Shown here: in pieces, positions 1-10,317 of the stretch
Layout of the letters: every line of letters begins with the position of its first letter
Numbering within the stretch: the first letter of the stretch is position 1
From: Providencia rettgeri
GTDB lineage: Bacteria > Pseudomonadota > Gammaproteobacteria > Enterobacterales > Enterobacteriaceae
NCBI RefSeq assembly: GCF_041075285.1
Contig: NZ_CP163512.1
Coordinates: 744,001-808,000 of the forward strand
Length of the DNA stretch: 64,000 nucleotides
Reading direction: 5' to 3'
Translations under genes and position numbers: made by a program
The notes under the pieces: model-generated
Told to the model about the DNA's origin: nothing
The model's input: the letters and a program-made list of their open reading frames with translations, nothing else
The model's database searches: none

Positions 1-15
1 AACTAAGGTTTATAT

Positions 16-66
16 AAATAAGGTAGATAGCAAAAATATTGCTTTCTACCTTATTTGTTTTTTCTT
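16..66 (+). terminator. Rho-independent terminator of an upstream gene outside the window
   Basis: A 12-bp perfect stem (arms 16-27 and 45-56) is followed by a T-rich run. It would end a plus-strand transcript entering from the left edge. Confidence 0.75.
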
Positions 67-230
67 CCTCATAGCACTTCTTCGATTTCGTATTTCTTTA
101 TTTAAAGCTCAAGATAGGCAACGTCAATGCGTTTATGCCTGCGGTGATTATGACATCATTTTTGTGTTTATTTCTTCTAAAATTGCGGTATTATGAGGTA
201 AATTGCAGCTTTTTGCGGGGTTTTGCTGTG

Positions 231-974
231 ATGCATAAACAAGCGAGACAGAATTATATTGTTGAAATAATAGCAAAAAAGGGGCAAGTGAGTGTTGCCG
301 ACCTTTCTAATCAGCTACAGGTATCTACAGATACCATCCGCCGTGATTTAACGGAGTTAGAAAACCAAGGATTGGCACAAAAAAGTCATGGGGGGGCCGT
401 GGGGTTCAATGTGCCACTTATGGCTCGCCGTGGACGGAATATGTTATTACCTGAAGTTAAAAAGCAATTAGGGCAACAAGTTGCTAACTTGATACCGAGT
501 GGTTCAACGCTTTTTTTGGACTCGGGTAGTACGCTAATGGCTGTCGCGAGCTTTATTCAAGGACCAATGAAAATTATTACAACATCCTTAGATATTGCAG
601 CGCACTTTAGTGATCGTCACGATATTCAATTAATTTTATTAGGTGGTGAATGGGATCCTCAGCAGCGTTTGTTTGCGGGAAGTGCGACCTTATCCATGTT
701 GGGACGATATTGTGCGGATATTGCTATTTTAGGGGCTTGTGCTTTGCACCCAACATTGGGATTGAGCGCAACGCAGGAAGCAGATTGCGATGTAAAACGC
801 GCAATGCTCGCGAATAGCCAACTACATTGGGTTGTTGCGGACAGTACAAAACTAAATCTATGCCAACCTTATTTGGTCGCTAATTTAGACGAAATTGATC
901 AACTGTTCTTGGATTGCCATTGGGATGAACTGAGTCCTAATTGCAGGGTGACGGTAAATTCTCTTAGTATTTAA
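231..974 (+). CDS. DeoR-family transcriptional repressor
   Basis: This is a DNA-binding repressor that probably senses a sugar phosphate. The N-terminus starting MHKQARQNYIVEII is followed by a DeoR helix-turn-helix with the family core TDTIRRDL. The C-terminal part is a DeoR sensor domain with the LFLDSGST segment. I start at the ATG at 231 because the upstream in-frame extension from 135 is hydrophobic and unlike the family. The resulting 247 aa is close to the usual 250-260. It lies 16 bp before a Gfo/Idh/MocA oxidoreductase on the same strand, so it probably regulates or is co-transcribed with that gene. The effector is not readable from the sequence. Confidence 0.85.
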   Translation: MHKQARQNYIVEIIAKKGQVSVADLSNQLQVSTDTIRRDLTELENQGLAQKSHGGAVGFNVPLMARRGRNMLLPEVKKQLGQQVANLIPSGSTLFLDSGSTLMAVASFIQGPMKIITTSLDIAAHFSDRHDIQLILLGGEWDPQQRLFAGSATLSMLGRYCADIAILGACALHPTLGLSATQEADCDVKRAMLANSQLHWVVADSTKLNLCQPYLVANLDEIDQLFLDCHWDELSPNCRVTVNSLSI

Positions 975-990
975 TGAACGGGGTAAGAAT

Positions 991-2055
991 ATGAGCAAAG
1001 AAATTAAGGTTGCATTAATTGGTTATGGCTTTGTGGGTAAAACATTTCATGCCCCTTTAATTAGGTCAGTTGACGGTTTGGATCTTGCTGTTGTGGCTTC
1101 CAGTGATGCAGAAAAAGTAAAACACGATATTCCAAATACCAGAGTTATCGCTTCTCCCCAAGAGGCGATCCTTCACCCCGATATTGATTTAGTTGTCATC
1201 GCGAGTCCAAATGCGACTCATGCTCCGCTAGCCAAGCTGGCTATTGAAGCGGGGAAAAATGTGGTGGTGGACAAGCCATTTACCTTAGACATGCAAGAAG
1301 CAAGGGAACTGATTGAATTGGCAAAAGCGCACAATGTCTTGTTATCGGTATTCCATAACCGCCGTTGGGACAGCGATTATTTAGCGATTAAAGAGGTTAT
1401 TGAACAAAAGCAGATTGGTGAAGTAAAACATTTTGAGTCTCATATTGACCGATTCCGTCCTGAAGTGAGAGTCCGCTGGCGTGAACAAAACTTGCCTGGT
1501 AGCGGTTTATGGTTTGATTTAGGGCCTCATTTGGTCGATCAGGCACTGCAACTTTTTGGTTTACCGCAATCGGTGCAAGGTAATATAGCGACTTTAAGAA
1601 ATAATGGTCAAATTAATGATTGGGCACATGTGCTATTAAATTACCCCACTCATAAAGTGATTTTACATTGCAGCATGTTAGCCGCAGGTGGGTTTACTCG
1701 CTTTACTGTACATGGAGATAAAGGTAGTGCAGTAAAATCTCAGCCAGATCAACAAGAAAAACAATTATTGCAAGGAATAACACCCCAAGATAAAGAATGG
1801 GGAGTTGATAATGACCCTATTATTTTAATCGATGAGACCTTGTCTGCTAAGCCGCAACAAACGCCGAAAGGCGACCAAAGCCAATATTATGTCAATATTC
1901 GCAATGCATTGAATGGCCAAGGGGCTAATCCTGTAACACCATTGGAGGCACTAGCGGTTATGGCTGTTTTAGAGGCGGCGGTAAAATCGGCACAGACAGG
2001 TACTACACAATCCTTGACGCTGACTGAAAACGAGATAATGCAATGGAATAAATAA
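991..2055 (+). CDS. ydgJ: Gfo/Idh/MocA-family oxidoreductase, YdgJ-like
   Basis: This is a predicted cytoplasmic NAD(P)-dependent sugar or polyol dehydrogenase of 354 aa. The Rossmann motif GYGFVGKTFHAPL is at residues 11-23. The nucleotide-binding domain continues to the family EKP-like motif, here VVDKPFT. The FHNRRWDSD and GSGLWFDLGPHLVDQ stretches match the YdgJ subgroup, with DLGPHLVDQ carrying the catalytic-region aspartate and histidine. The start has a purine-rich upstream stretch. It follows the DeoR gene by 16 bp and is followed by a hairpin terminator, so the two form a short operon. The substrate is unknown. Confidence 0.85.
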   Translation: MSKEIKVALIGYGFVGKTFHAPLIRSVDGLDLAVVASSDAEKVKHDIPNTRVIASPQEAILHPDIDLVVIASPNATHAPLAKLAIEAGKNVVVDKPFTLDMQEARELIELAKAHNVLLSVFHNRRWDSDYLAIKEVIEQKQIGEVKHFESHIDRFRPEVRVRWREQNLPGSGLWFDLGPHLVDQALQLFGLPQSVQGNIATLRNNGQINDWAHVLLNYPTHKVILHCSMLAAGGFTRFTVHGDKGSAVKSQPDQQEKQLLQGITPQDKEWGVDNDPIILIDETLSAKPQQTPKGDQSQYYVNIRNALNGQGANPVTPLEALAVMAVLEAAVKSAQTGTTQSLTLTENEIMQWNK

Positions 2056-2064
2056 TGTGTGAGG

Positions 2065-2100
2065 AATAGCTGCTCTGGATTAATTCCATCAGCTATTTTT
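2065..2100 (+). terminator. Rho-independent terminator after the ydgJ-like gene
   Basis: An 8-bp inverted repeat (AATAGCTG at 2065-2072, CAGCTATT at 2090-2097) is followed directly by T residues. Confidence 0.7.
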
Positions 2101-2204
2101 GAATGAGTGAGAAGTTGTTAACCAAACATGACCTATAGATTATCAGTTTGATAAATGAAATAATAAGTTTTATCTTGTTTTACTAAAAATTTACTTATTA
2201 CATT

Positions 2205-3122
2205 ATGGTCATTCGCCCGCATCAGCACTGGTTTTTTCGGTTGTTTGATTGGCACGGTTCCGTGCTGTCAAAAATCACCTTTCGGTTATCCCTTAATATT
2301 ATGATTTCGATAGTTGCCGTATTGAGCTACCAATGGTACGAGCAATTAGGGATCCATTTAACTATCGCCCCTTTTAGCTTATTAGGGATAGCGATCGCTA
2401 TCTTTTTGGGGTTTCGTAATAATGCATGCTATAGCCGTTTAATTGAAGCCAGAACATTGTGGGCTAATTTACTAATCAATCAACGCAATATTCTAAGAAA
2501 TATTAAAGGATTATTACCGAACGATAAAAGTGCGCAAAAAGAGTTTGCGAATTTACTAGTCGCGTTTGCGTGGAGCTTAAAACATGAATTAAGAAAAACC
2601 AGCCCCATCGTTGATTTATATCGGCTATTGCCTCGTGCTATTTTTGATGAAGTTATCCGCAGCCCATTTCCAAGTAGCCGTATTTTAATGCAGATTGGAC
2701 TAAAAGTAGGAGAACTGCGAGATAATAAAATTATCAGCGATGTACTATTCCAAGCGATTAATAAAGATATCAATGTATTATCTGATGTTTTAGGTGGGTG
2801 TGAGCGTATCTCAAATACCCCCATTCCTTTTGCTTATACTTTGATTTTACAACGTACAGTGTACCTTTTTTGTACATTATTGCCATTTGCATTAGTGGTT
2901 GATTTGCATTATATGACTCCGTTTGTTTCGGTATTTATTTCGTACACTTTTTTAGCTTGGGATTCACTGGCGGAAGAATTGGAAGATCCTTTTGGTACTT
3001 CTGCAAATGACCTTCCATTAAATGCGATTTGTAATAGTATTGAGCGAAATGCAATGGATATGCTTGATCTCAAACCCTTACCTCCTGTGAATAAACCCGA
3101 TAAATACTTTAAGTTACTGTAA
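2205..3122 (+). CDS. yneE: Bestrophin-like membrane channel, YneE/UPF0187 family
   Basis: A 305-aa inner-membrane protein of the bacterial bestrophin family (pentameric ion channels). Two hydrophobic segments lie near residues 25-70 and two more near 210-250. The FLGFRNNACYSRLIEAR stretch around residues 67-83 is the family hallmark after the second transmembrane helix. The late DPFGTSANDLPLN segment matches the conserved acidic region of bestrophins. No strong Shine-Dalgarno is visible before the ATG at 2205, but no better in-frame start exists. It stands alone, flanked by terminators at 2065 and 3142. Confidence 0.85.
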   Translation: MVIRPHQHWFFRLFDWHGSVLSKITFRLSLNIMISIVAVLSYQWYEQLGIHLTIAPFSLLGIAIAIFLGFRNNACYSRLIEARTLWANLLINQRNILRNIKGLLPNDKSAQKEFANLLVAFAWSLKHELRKTSPIVDLYRLLPRAIFDEVIRSPFPSSRILMQIGLKVGELRDNKIISDVLFQAINKDINVLSDVLGGCERISNTPIPFAYTLILQRTVYLFCTLLPFALVVDLHYMTPFVSVFISYTFLAWDSLAEELEDPFGTSANDLPLNAICNSIERNAMDMLDLKPLPPVNKPDKYFKLL

Positions 3123-3141
3123 TTTCTAATTGTATATCTCA

Positions 3142-3181
3142 ATAAATGGCAAAATGAAATTTAGCTTATTTTGCCATTTAT
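3142..3181 (+). terminator. Terminator hairpin after yneE
   Basis: A 14-bp perfect inverted repeat (3142-3155 with 3168-3181) with AT-rich flanks, placed just after the yneE-like stop codon. Confidence 0.7.
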
Positions 3182-3243
3182 CCTATTCATTCTTCGATAG
3201 ATTGGCCAATCAATAGGCTAATTCTGTACAGACAACCCTATTA

Positions 3244-3267
3244 ATACTATACTCCCCCTATGTATAT
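3244..3267. promoter_or_regulatory. Probable FrmR operator
   Basis: Upstream of frmR an AT-rich inverted repeat flanks a C-tract: ATACTATACTCCCCC then TATGTATAT. This layout is the known form of FrmR/RcnR/CsoR-family operators. It lies 13-36 bp before the frmR start, so bound FrmR would block initiation of frmRAB until formaldehyde inactivates it. Confidence 0.7.
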
Positions 3268-3279
3268 TGAAGAGGCTTA

Positions 3280-4685
<1,406 letters not shown>

Positions 4686-4695
4686 GGAGTCTTTG

Positions 4696-5526
4696 ATGGA
4701 GAGAATTGAGCGCCACGCCTGTTTTGGCGGTTGGCAGGATGTTTATCAACATCATTCGTCGGTGTTAGGTTGTGATATGAAATTTGCAGCTTACTTACCG
4801 CCGCAAACAAAAACGCAGCCTTGCCCGGTGATTTATTGGCTGTCAGGGTTGACCTGTAACGAGCAAAATTTCATTACGAAAGCGGCGGCTCAGCAATTTG
4901 CCGCAGAGCATGGGGTCGTTCTTATTGCCCCCGATACCAGTCCAAGAGGGGAAGGTGTGGCAGATGATGCTGCCTATGACCTCGGTCAAGGTGCTGGGTT
5001 CTACGTCAATGCGTTGCAAGCGCCATGGAAACGCCATTATCAAATGTACGATTATATCGTTTCAGAGTTGCCAGCGTTAGTGGAAAGCCATTTACCGGTG
5101 ACCGATAAACGGGCAATCTCAGGGCACTCCATGGGGGGGCATGGCGCATTAATGATTGGTTTGCGTAATGCTGAACGCTATTGCAGTTTATCTGCATTTG
5201 CACCGATTATTGCCCCTTCACAAGTACCATGGGGGCAAAAAGCCTTTACTGCATATTTGGGCGATGACCAGGCTCAATGGGCGCAATATGATACAGTTGA
5301 ACTGCTGAGTAAAATTCAAGTGGTGCCGCCAATATTCGTGGATGTTGGCACGGCGGATCCCTTTTACGATGAACAATTAAAACCTGAATTGCTCGCTGAA
5401 ATTAGTGAGCAAAAGCAGTTAGATTGTCAACTGCATTTACGTGAAGGTTATGACCACAGTTACTACTTTATTAGTAGTTTTATTGGCGAACATATTGCCT
5501 TTCACGCACATCATTTAAAACAGTAG
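4696..5526 (+). CDS. frmB: S-formylglutathione hydrolase
   Basis: A 276-aa serine hydrolase of the esterase D family, releasing formate and glutathione after FrmA. The nucleophile motif GHSMGGHGA is near residue 146. The oxyanion region YWLSGLTCNEQNF is near residue 50. The C-terminal GYDHSYYFI carries the catalytic histidine. I start at the ATG at 4696 (preceded by GGGAG), because the longer in-frame start at 4645 lies inside frmA. A terminator follows. Confidence 0.95.
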   Translation: MERIERHACFGGWQDVYQHHSSVLGCDMKFAAYLPPQTKTQPCPVIYWLSGLTCNEQNFITKAAAQQFAAEHGVVLIAPDTSPRGEGVADDAAYDLGQGAGFYVNALQAPWKRHYQMYDYIVSELPALVESHLPVTDKRAISGHSMGGHGALMIGLRNAERYCSLSAFAPIIAPSQVPWGQKAFTAYLGDDQAQWAQYDTVELLSKIQVVPPIFVDVGTADPFYDEQLKPELLAEISEQKQLDCQLHLREGYDHSYYFISSFIGEHIAFHAHHLKQ

Positions 5527-5530
5527 CCAT

Positions 5531-5577
5531 AAAATAGAAGGGTAAGATTGCAAACAGTTTTACCCTTCTATTATTTT
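5531..5577 (+). terminator. Terminator of frmRAB
   Basis: A long inverted repeat (AATAGAAGGGTAA with TTACCCTTCTATT) followed by TATTTTCTT directly after frmB. It may also serve the convergent gene ending at 5597. Confidence 0.75.
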
Positions 5578-5596
5578 CTTGTTATCCGTAGTTTTG

Positions 5597-5815
5597 TTAA
5601 TCATTATCATGATTTAAAAGTTTACTTACCGCTTTAATTGCACTGATAGCCACATCTCGATTTGGATCATTACAGAGTTCCAGCAAACGGTTCATGGTAT
5701 TAATGTGCGTTACGGGTGACTTGCAATCTCCGAGCGCTGAAATTGCAGCTATTTTGACATCGTCATTTTTTCTATTAGTTAAATCGAGCAATGTATTGAT
5801 GGCTTGTGTATCCAT
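5597..5815 (-). CDS. Small HEAT-repeat protein A
   Basis: A 72-aa protein made almost wholly of two HEAT-like helical repeats, with signature pieces VKIAAISALGD and RDVAISAIKAVSKLL. There is no signal peptide and it is probably cytoplasmic. It is clearly paralogous to the gene at 6124-6336: the DDVKIAAISALGD segment is identical. The start has an AGGAT ribosome site. Its function is unknown, but HEAT repeats usually act as protein-binding scaffolds. The 308 bp between the two copies are AT-rich and hold no other gene I can support. Confidence 0.7.
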   Translation of the reverse strand: MDTQAINTLLDLTNRKNDDVKIAAISALGDCKSPVTHINTMNRLLELCNDPNRDVAISAIKAVSKLLNHDND

Positions 5816-6123
5816 TATCTATCCTATGTAATCACGTTACAAAATTGGCTAGTCAAATATACTGATATTTAATATATATCAGCATTTAAGTTCAATAATA
5901 TTAATGTTATCAAAATATTTAAGCTAAAAATATAAAAAAAAGCGGATAGGATGAAAAAGGTGTAATTGATTGGTTTTAATAAAAAAATAGTAATAGGGTC
6001 ACTGCAAAGCCGACGTAGACGATAGAGGCGTTAAAAATTAGCACAAATATATGGGGAGGCGACAAGTCAAAATACCAGATGATTGGTTAACAAATTAACT
6101 CAATCATAAGGAACGGTTTTCTG

Positions 6124-6336
6124 TCAAAAATGGTCAGATAATTTACTTAACGCTCTAATTGCAGAGACTGCGACATCTTTATTGGGATCTTTACATAATT
6201 CAAGAAGACGATAAATAGCAGTTTGTTGTTCAACAGTGGCGCGATAATCCCCTAATGCAGAAATTGCGGCAATTTTTACATCATCATTGCCACGGTGTGT
6301 TAATTCAATCAAGGTTTGAATAATATTGTTTTCCAT
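6124..6336 (-). CDS. Small HEAT-repeat protein B
   Basis: A 70-aa paralogue of the preceding gene, again two HEAT-like repeats (DDVKIAAISALGD and KDVAVSAIRALSKL). I start at MENNIIQT (6336), which has AAGG about 8 nt upstream, rather than the longer start at 6372. The two copies are in tandem on the minus strand, about 300 bp apart, and differ mostly at their termini. This suggests a local duplication with both copies kept. Function unknown. Confidence 0.7.
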   Translation of the reverse strand: MENNIIQTLIELTHRGNDDVKIAAISALGDYRATVEQQTAIYRLLELCKDPNKDVAVSAIRALSKLSDHF

Positions 6337-6566
6337 TTTTAGCCTTATTAGTCCATCTGTATGTTTAAGCATATTTTAAGGAAAAATCCTTAACATTTTT
6401 CTTCAAATTTCAAACAGCTACCAATAGATTGTGTCAATTTAACACCTCTTTAGTGGGAAAATTGAGCCATTGATTTACCATGTAAATTCAAAGGCTATCA
6501 ATCTCAGTAAATTGAATGACTTAAGGTAAATATGTGAGAGAGGGGTAAATTGATAACGAAAGGAAA

Positions 6567-6590
6567 GGGCACGCAGTTAGCGTGCTCTTA
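6567..6590 (-). terminator. Terminator of the haemin operon
   Basis: A GCACGC/GCGTGC hairpin (6569-6574 with 6580-6585), followed in the minus direction by a pyrimidine-rich CCCTTTCCTTT run, downstream of hmuV. Confidence 0.6.
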
Positions 6591-6613
6591 TTGATAATAA
6601 GGTGACGACACCC

Positions 6614-7402
6614 TTAATGGCGTAAATAGACATAAGGTGTATCATTTTCAGGGTGTTGACTTACCCCTAAATCAGCTTGGTACCAGCGAGTAAGATTTTT
6701 CGTGGTTAACACTTGCGTAGGAGTACCGCTAGCGGCTAGTTTCCCTTCATGGATCAGATAAACACGATCAGCATACAGTGCGGTTAGGTTTAAATCATGC
6801 AGTACGCAACATACCCCGATAGGACGCTCACGAGTAAGTTGGTGCAATAGGCGTAAACTATGTTGCTGGTGGTACAAATCAAGGGCGGATGTGGGCTCAT
6901 CTAAAAATAAGCAGGCTCTTTGGGCTGTAGGCTGCCACAGTTGTGCGAGGACTCGGGCCAACTGAACGCGTTGCTGTTCGCCACCAGAAAGCTGCCGATA
7001 GTCACGATGGCGCAGTATTTGGCAATGGGTTAGAGCTAAAGCTTCATCAATGGCAACTTGCTTGTATTCAGAACCATAAGGTGTACGCCCCATAGCGACA
7101 ACATCTTCAACAGTGAAAGCGAACTGCAAGTGGCTATGTTGTTTCATCACAGCCCGTTTACGGGCTAATTCATGACCTTGCCACGCTTGTAAAGAGCGCC
7201 CCTCTAATAGGCAATCACCTTGGGTGGGCGTGATATAGCCAGTTAATAATTTTAGTAGACTGGATTTTCCTGCGCCATTAGGTCCAATAATCACCACCAT
7301 TTCATGGGGTTTAATCGAGAGACTAATATTATTAACTAATGTTTTATTATCGATTTGATAAGTGAGATCCCGCGCCTCTAATAAAACAGATGTATCTTGC
7401 AT
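6614..7402 (-). CDS. hmuV: Haemin ABC importer, ATP-binding subunit
   Basis: A 262-aa cytoplasmic ATPase that powers haem import through HmuU. The Walker A motif GPNGAGKSS is near residue 40. The signature LSGGEQQRV is near residue 138 and Walker B is CLFLDEP. Length and motif spacing match the BtuD/HmuV class that serves type II importers. It is the last gene of hemP-hmuRSTUV, 3 bp after hmuU, and is followed by a terminator. Confidence 0.94.
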   Translation of the reverse strand: MQDTSVLLEARDLTYQIDNKTLVNNISLSIKPHEMVVIIGPNGAGKSSLLKLLTGYITPTQGDCLLEGRSLQAWQGHELARKRAVMKQHSHLQFAFTVEDVVAMGRTPYGSEYKQVAIDEALALTHCQILRHRDYRQLSGGEQQRVQLARVLAQLWQPTAQRACLFLDEPTSALDLYHQQHSLRLLHQLTRERPIGVCCVLHDLNLTALYADRVYLIHEGKLAASGTPTQVLTTKNLTRWYQADLGVSQHPENDTPYVYLRH

Positions 7403-7405
7403 CGA

Positions 7406-8407
7406 TTAAATTCTCCCAGCAGGTTGGCGTAAAATTAACCATAAGAAATAAGGCCCACCAATCAGCCCTGTGAGTAAACCAACCGGAATTTCAGCGGGGG
7501 CAACCGCTGTTCTTGCAATGGTATCGGCGATAAGTAACAGGGCGGCGCCGACAATGGCAGAACCCGGTATTAGCCAGCGGTGATCAGGACCTAAAGTCAT
7601 ACGAATTAAGTGGGGGATCACTAACCCAACAAAGCCAATCACGCCACTCATTGCGACAGCACACCCAACTAATAAAGCACTAAGTAATAACAACACAAAC
7701 TTAGCACGTTCAACATTCAAGCCAAGGTAGTGAGCATCTTCATCCCCCAATTGGAGGATATTGAGCTTATTTCCTTGCCATAAACAAGCTACGGTAACAG
7801 GTAAAATAATAGTGGCTGCAATACTCAGTGACGTCCAATCCACATTACCGAGCGAGCCCATCATCCAAAGACTAAAGGTTCTTAATTGTTGGTCATTACT
7901 GATATAACTCAGCACACCGATAAATGACATACAGAGTGCATTAATTGCAATGCCAGCCAGTAATAATCGAGCCAAATTACCATTGGATGAACGGTTTAAG
8001 CTAAAAATAATTAAGGAAACCACTAAGCTGCCAATAAATGCGGCAGCGATGTGACCATAATTTTGCATTACCGCAGGGAGTGAAAAAGATAAAATAATAA
8101 AGGCGGCAACAGCTAATGCTGCACCACTGCTGATCCCCAGTAAACTGGGATCCGCAAGTGGGTTACGAAAAAGCCCCTGCATAATGGCACCTGACACTGC
8201 AAGTGCCAGCCCTACTAGAACCGCAATTAAGACTCGAGGTAAACGAATATTTAGCCAAATTTGCCAGTCAGGATCAGCGGCAGAAGCCTGCCACAGTTTC
8301 TGGAACGAGAAATTTATCGGCCCTGCATTTGAGGCAATAAACGTGAGACCCAAAAGTATGAACAATAAAATAATAATAACGAAAAAAGGGCGCTGAAAAC
8401 GGATCAT
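7406..8407 (-). CDS. hmuU: Haemin ABC importer, permease subunit
   Basis: A 333-aa FecCD/BtuC-type permease with about ten membrane segments. Family motifs seen are NPLADPSLLGISSGAA near residues 82-97 and GFVGLVIPHLIRM near 261. It probably works as a homodimer with two HmuV subunits. The start codon overlaps the hmuT stop by four bases (ATGA), indicating translational coupling. Confidence 0.94.
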   Translation of the reverse strand: MIRFQRPFFVIIILLFILLGLTFIASNAGPINFSFQKLWQASAADPDWQIWLNIRLPRVLIAVLVGLALAVSGAIMQGLFRNPLADPSLLGISSGAALAVAAFIILSFSLPAVMQNYGHIAAAFIGSLVVSLIIFSLNRSSNGNLARLLLAGIAINALCMSFIGVLSYISNDQQLRTFSLWMMGSLGNVDWTSLSIAATIILPVTVACLWQGNKLNILQLGDEDAHYLGLNVERAKFVLLLLSALLVGCAVAMSGVIGFVGLVIPHLIRMTLGPDHRWLIPGSAIVGAALLLIADTIARTAVAPAEIPVGLLTGLIGGPYFLWLILRQPAGRI

Positions 8408-9228
8408 TGGGACTTCTCTAATGCCTCACGTAATTGCTGCATTACTTTTGGGGTACCTAAGCTAAACGTTAGCATACCAACATCATCAACGACGGCGAGC
8501 GCTTTATTTTTCCCTGCGGGAGTCATTGCAATTCCAGGCAAATTCCACACGCGATCAACACCGCCTAATGACTTAATCCCTTCTTCTGTGAAGACAATTA
8601 AATCTGGTTGACTAGACAGCAAGCCTTCAGATGAAAGAGGGCGATAGCTATCAAAATTTGCCATCGCATTTTTCGCACCAATGGCTGTGATCATGCTATC
8701 AACTGCGGTTTTTTTCCCTGCGGCAAGGGGAAGTACTCCACCATGACTCATGATAAATAACACTTTTTTATCAATCGGGGCCGTATTGACTTGGCTTAGG
8801 GATTGGTTGAATTTATCCACCAATTGCTGACCTTGCTCCGGCTTACCCACGGCGGCTGCAATAGAGGTTATTTTTTCTGGAATGGCTTCTAAACTCGGTT
8901 TTCCCGTGATTTTGATGACTTTAACACCACTTTTTTCAATTTGAGTTAAAGCCAGCGAAGGTTTTGCTAGTTCGCTGGCAAGTACCAGTGTCGGGCGCAT
9001 TGAAAGCACGCCTTCTGCGTTAAGCATTCGCATGTAACCCACATCAGGAAGCTTGGAGGCTTGCGCTGGGTGCAGGCTGGTGCTGTCACGGGCAACGAGT
9101 TGCTCTTGAGCACCAAGTTCGTAAACTATCTCTGTCACATCACCACCGAGGGTGACAATGCGTTCAACTGCATATGAAGTGAACGAGACAAACAGAACTG
9201 AAAAGGTTAGAAGCCATTGTTTCATCAT
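8404..9228 (-). CDS. hmuT: Haemin-binding periplasmic protein
   Basis: A 274-aa cluster A-III substrate-binding protein that delivers haem to HmuUV. An N-terminal signal peptide (MKQWLLTFSVLFVSFTSYA) precedes the mature VERIVTLGG start typical of HmuT. It has the two-lobe periplasmic-binding fold and the GYMRMLNAEGVL segment. Two adjacent start codons exist (ATGATG); AGG lies 6-9 nt upstream. Confidence 0.92.
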   Translation of the reverse strand: MMKQWLLTFSVLFVSFTSYAVERIVTLGGDVTEIVYELGAQEQLVARDSTSLHPAQASKLPDVGYMRMLNAEGVLSMRPTLVLASELAKPSLALTQIEKSGVKVIKITGKPSLEAIPEKITSIAAAVGKPEQGQQLVDKFNQSLSQVNTAPIDKKVLFIMSHGGVLPLAAGKKTAVDSMITAIGAKNAMANFDSYRPLSSEGLLSSQPDLIVFTEEGIKSLGGVDRVWNLPGIAMTPAGKNKALAVVDDVGMLTFSLGTPKVMQQLREALEKSQ

Positions 9229-9242
9229 AAATTACCTAAATT

Positions 9243-10292
9243 TTAAATGCGGGGCAAAGCAGTCACTTGTTGACGCCATTGTTCTTGCTCTGGCGTACCT
9301 TCAGTGCGTTGACCGTACATTTGTGCGATTTGATTCCCTTCAATATCGAAAACTTCAAGGCTGGTCACAAAGCCATCTAGTGTTGGTTTGGGTGTCACCC
9401 AACACTCATGAATGCCGTTTTCAATCATGTGTAAGGTAAAATCAGGATTGAAAATATTAAGCCATTTCAAATCTGAACCTTCACTCTGATATGGCACGAT
9501 TTTTTTGATTTCACCAGTGAAAATTTGCACACATCCGCGGTTGCCCACAAAAATCATGATTTCGTTCTGGTCTTGGAACGCAGTATTAATCAGCTGATTA
9601 AAGGCATTATTCGGCACTTTCCATGCTAAATCATCACTGACGGCGGCGAAAACCTGCTGGCGGCTCAAGTTATGTTTTTTCAATAAAACAAAAAATTGAT
9701 GCACATCGGTCATGTCGCGCCACTCTTGCTCTAACTGCTGTTTTAGCGCATCACTAATCGGCGGGTTAGTTAATGGTGTTGCAGGTTCAAGGATTAATTC
9801 ACGGTTATCTTGAGTTGCATATTTTTCTACCAATGTTTGCCATGCTGCCATGTCAGTTTCATCTGTGGTGTAGACTTTATGCAGTGCATCACCTTGTTTA
9901 TCAAAGAACTGAATGCTGTGGCGCTCACCGTGTTTGGTTTCTTCTGTCAATGCGAAAATGGCATCCCAATGGGCAAAAAACATCCGTAAATCCAAGGCGC
10001 GTGGATTTAAAATTAAGCCACTGTGAGAGCTGAATGTCGCATTGTCATAACGACCCACTTGTTCATGAACCACGTATTCATTGCGAGTAATCGCTTTGAC
10101 TTGCCCCACTGACGCTAATTCAGTCAATAGCGTTGGTGCGTCAACGTCTAAGCGCACTGCGTTATCATGACCAACACGGCTATGCAGCAGTTGTGCTTCA
10201 GAAATATTGAGGTAAGCGGCAAGATCACGAGCGTATTTGGCCTTGTTATCTGCTTTCGCTTGTTGGTAACGCGCAAAAATGGATGAATCCAC
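9243..10292 (-). CDS. hmuS: Haemin-degrading / haem-transfer protein
   Basis: A 349-aa cytoplasmic protein of the HemS/HmuS/ChuS family, two tandem repeats that bind and process imported haem. The N-terminal FARYQQAKADNKAKYARDL matches HemS. The haem-ligand region VVHEQVGRYDNA is near residue 78. I choose a GTG start at 10290-10292: AAGGAG lies six nt upstream and the resulting N-terminus fits the family. The ATG start at 10358 would lie inside hmuR and add about 22 foreign residues. Confidence 0.93.
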   Translation of the reverse strand: MDSSIFARYQQAKADNKAKYARDLAAYLNISEAQLLHSRVGHDNAVRLDVDAPTLLTELASVGQVKAITRNEYVVHEQVGRYDNATFSSHSGLILNPRALDLRMFFAHWDAIFALTEETKHGERHSIQFFDKQGDALHKVYTTDETDMAAWQTLVEKYATQDNRELILEPATPLTNPPISDALKQQLEQEWRDMTDVHQFFVLLKKHNLSRQQVFAAVSDDLAWKVPNNAFNQLINTAFQDQNEIMIFVGNRGCVQIFTGEIKKIVPYQSEGSDLKWLNIFNPDFTLHMIENGIHECWVTPKPTLDGFVTSLEVFDIEGNQIAQMYGQRTEGTPEQEQWRQQVTALPRI

Positions 10293-10317
10293 GTCTATCT
10301 CCTTAATAATGTGTGAA

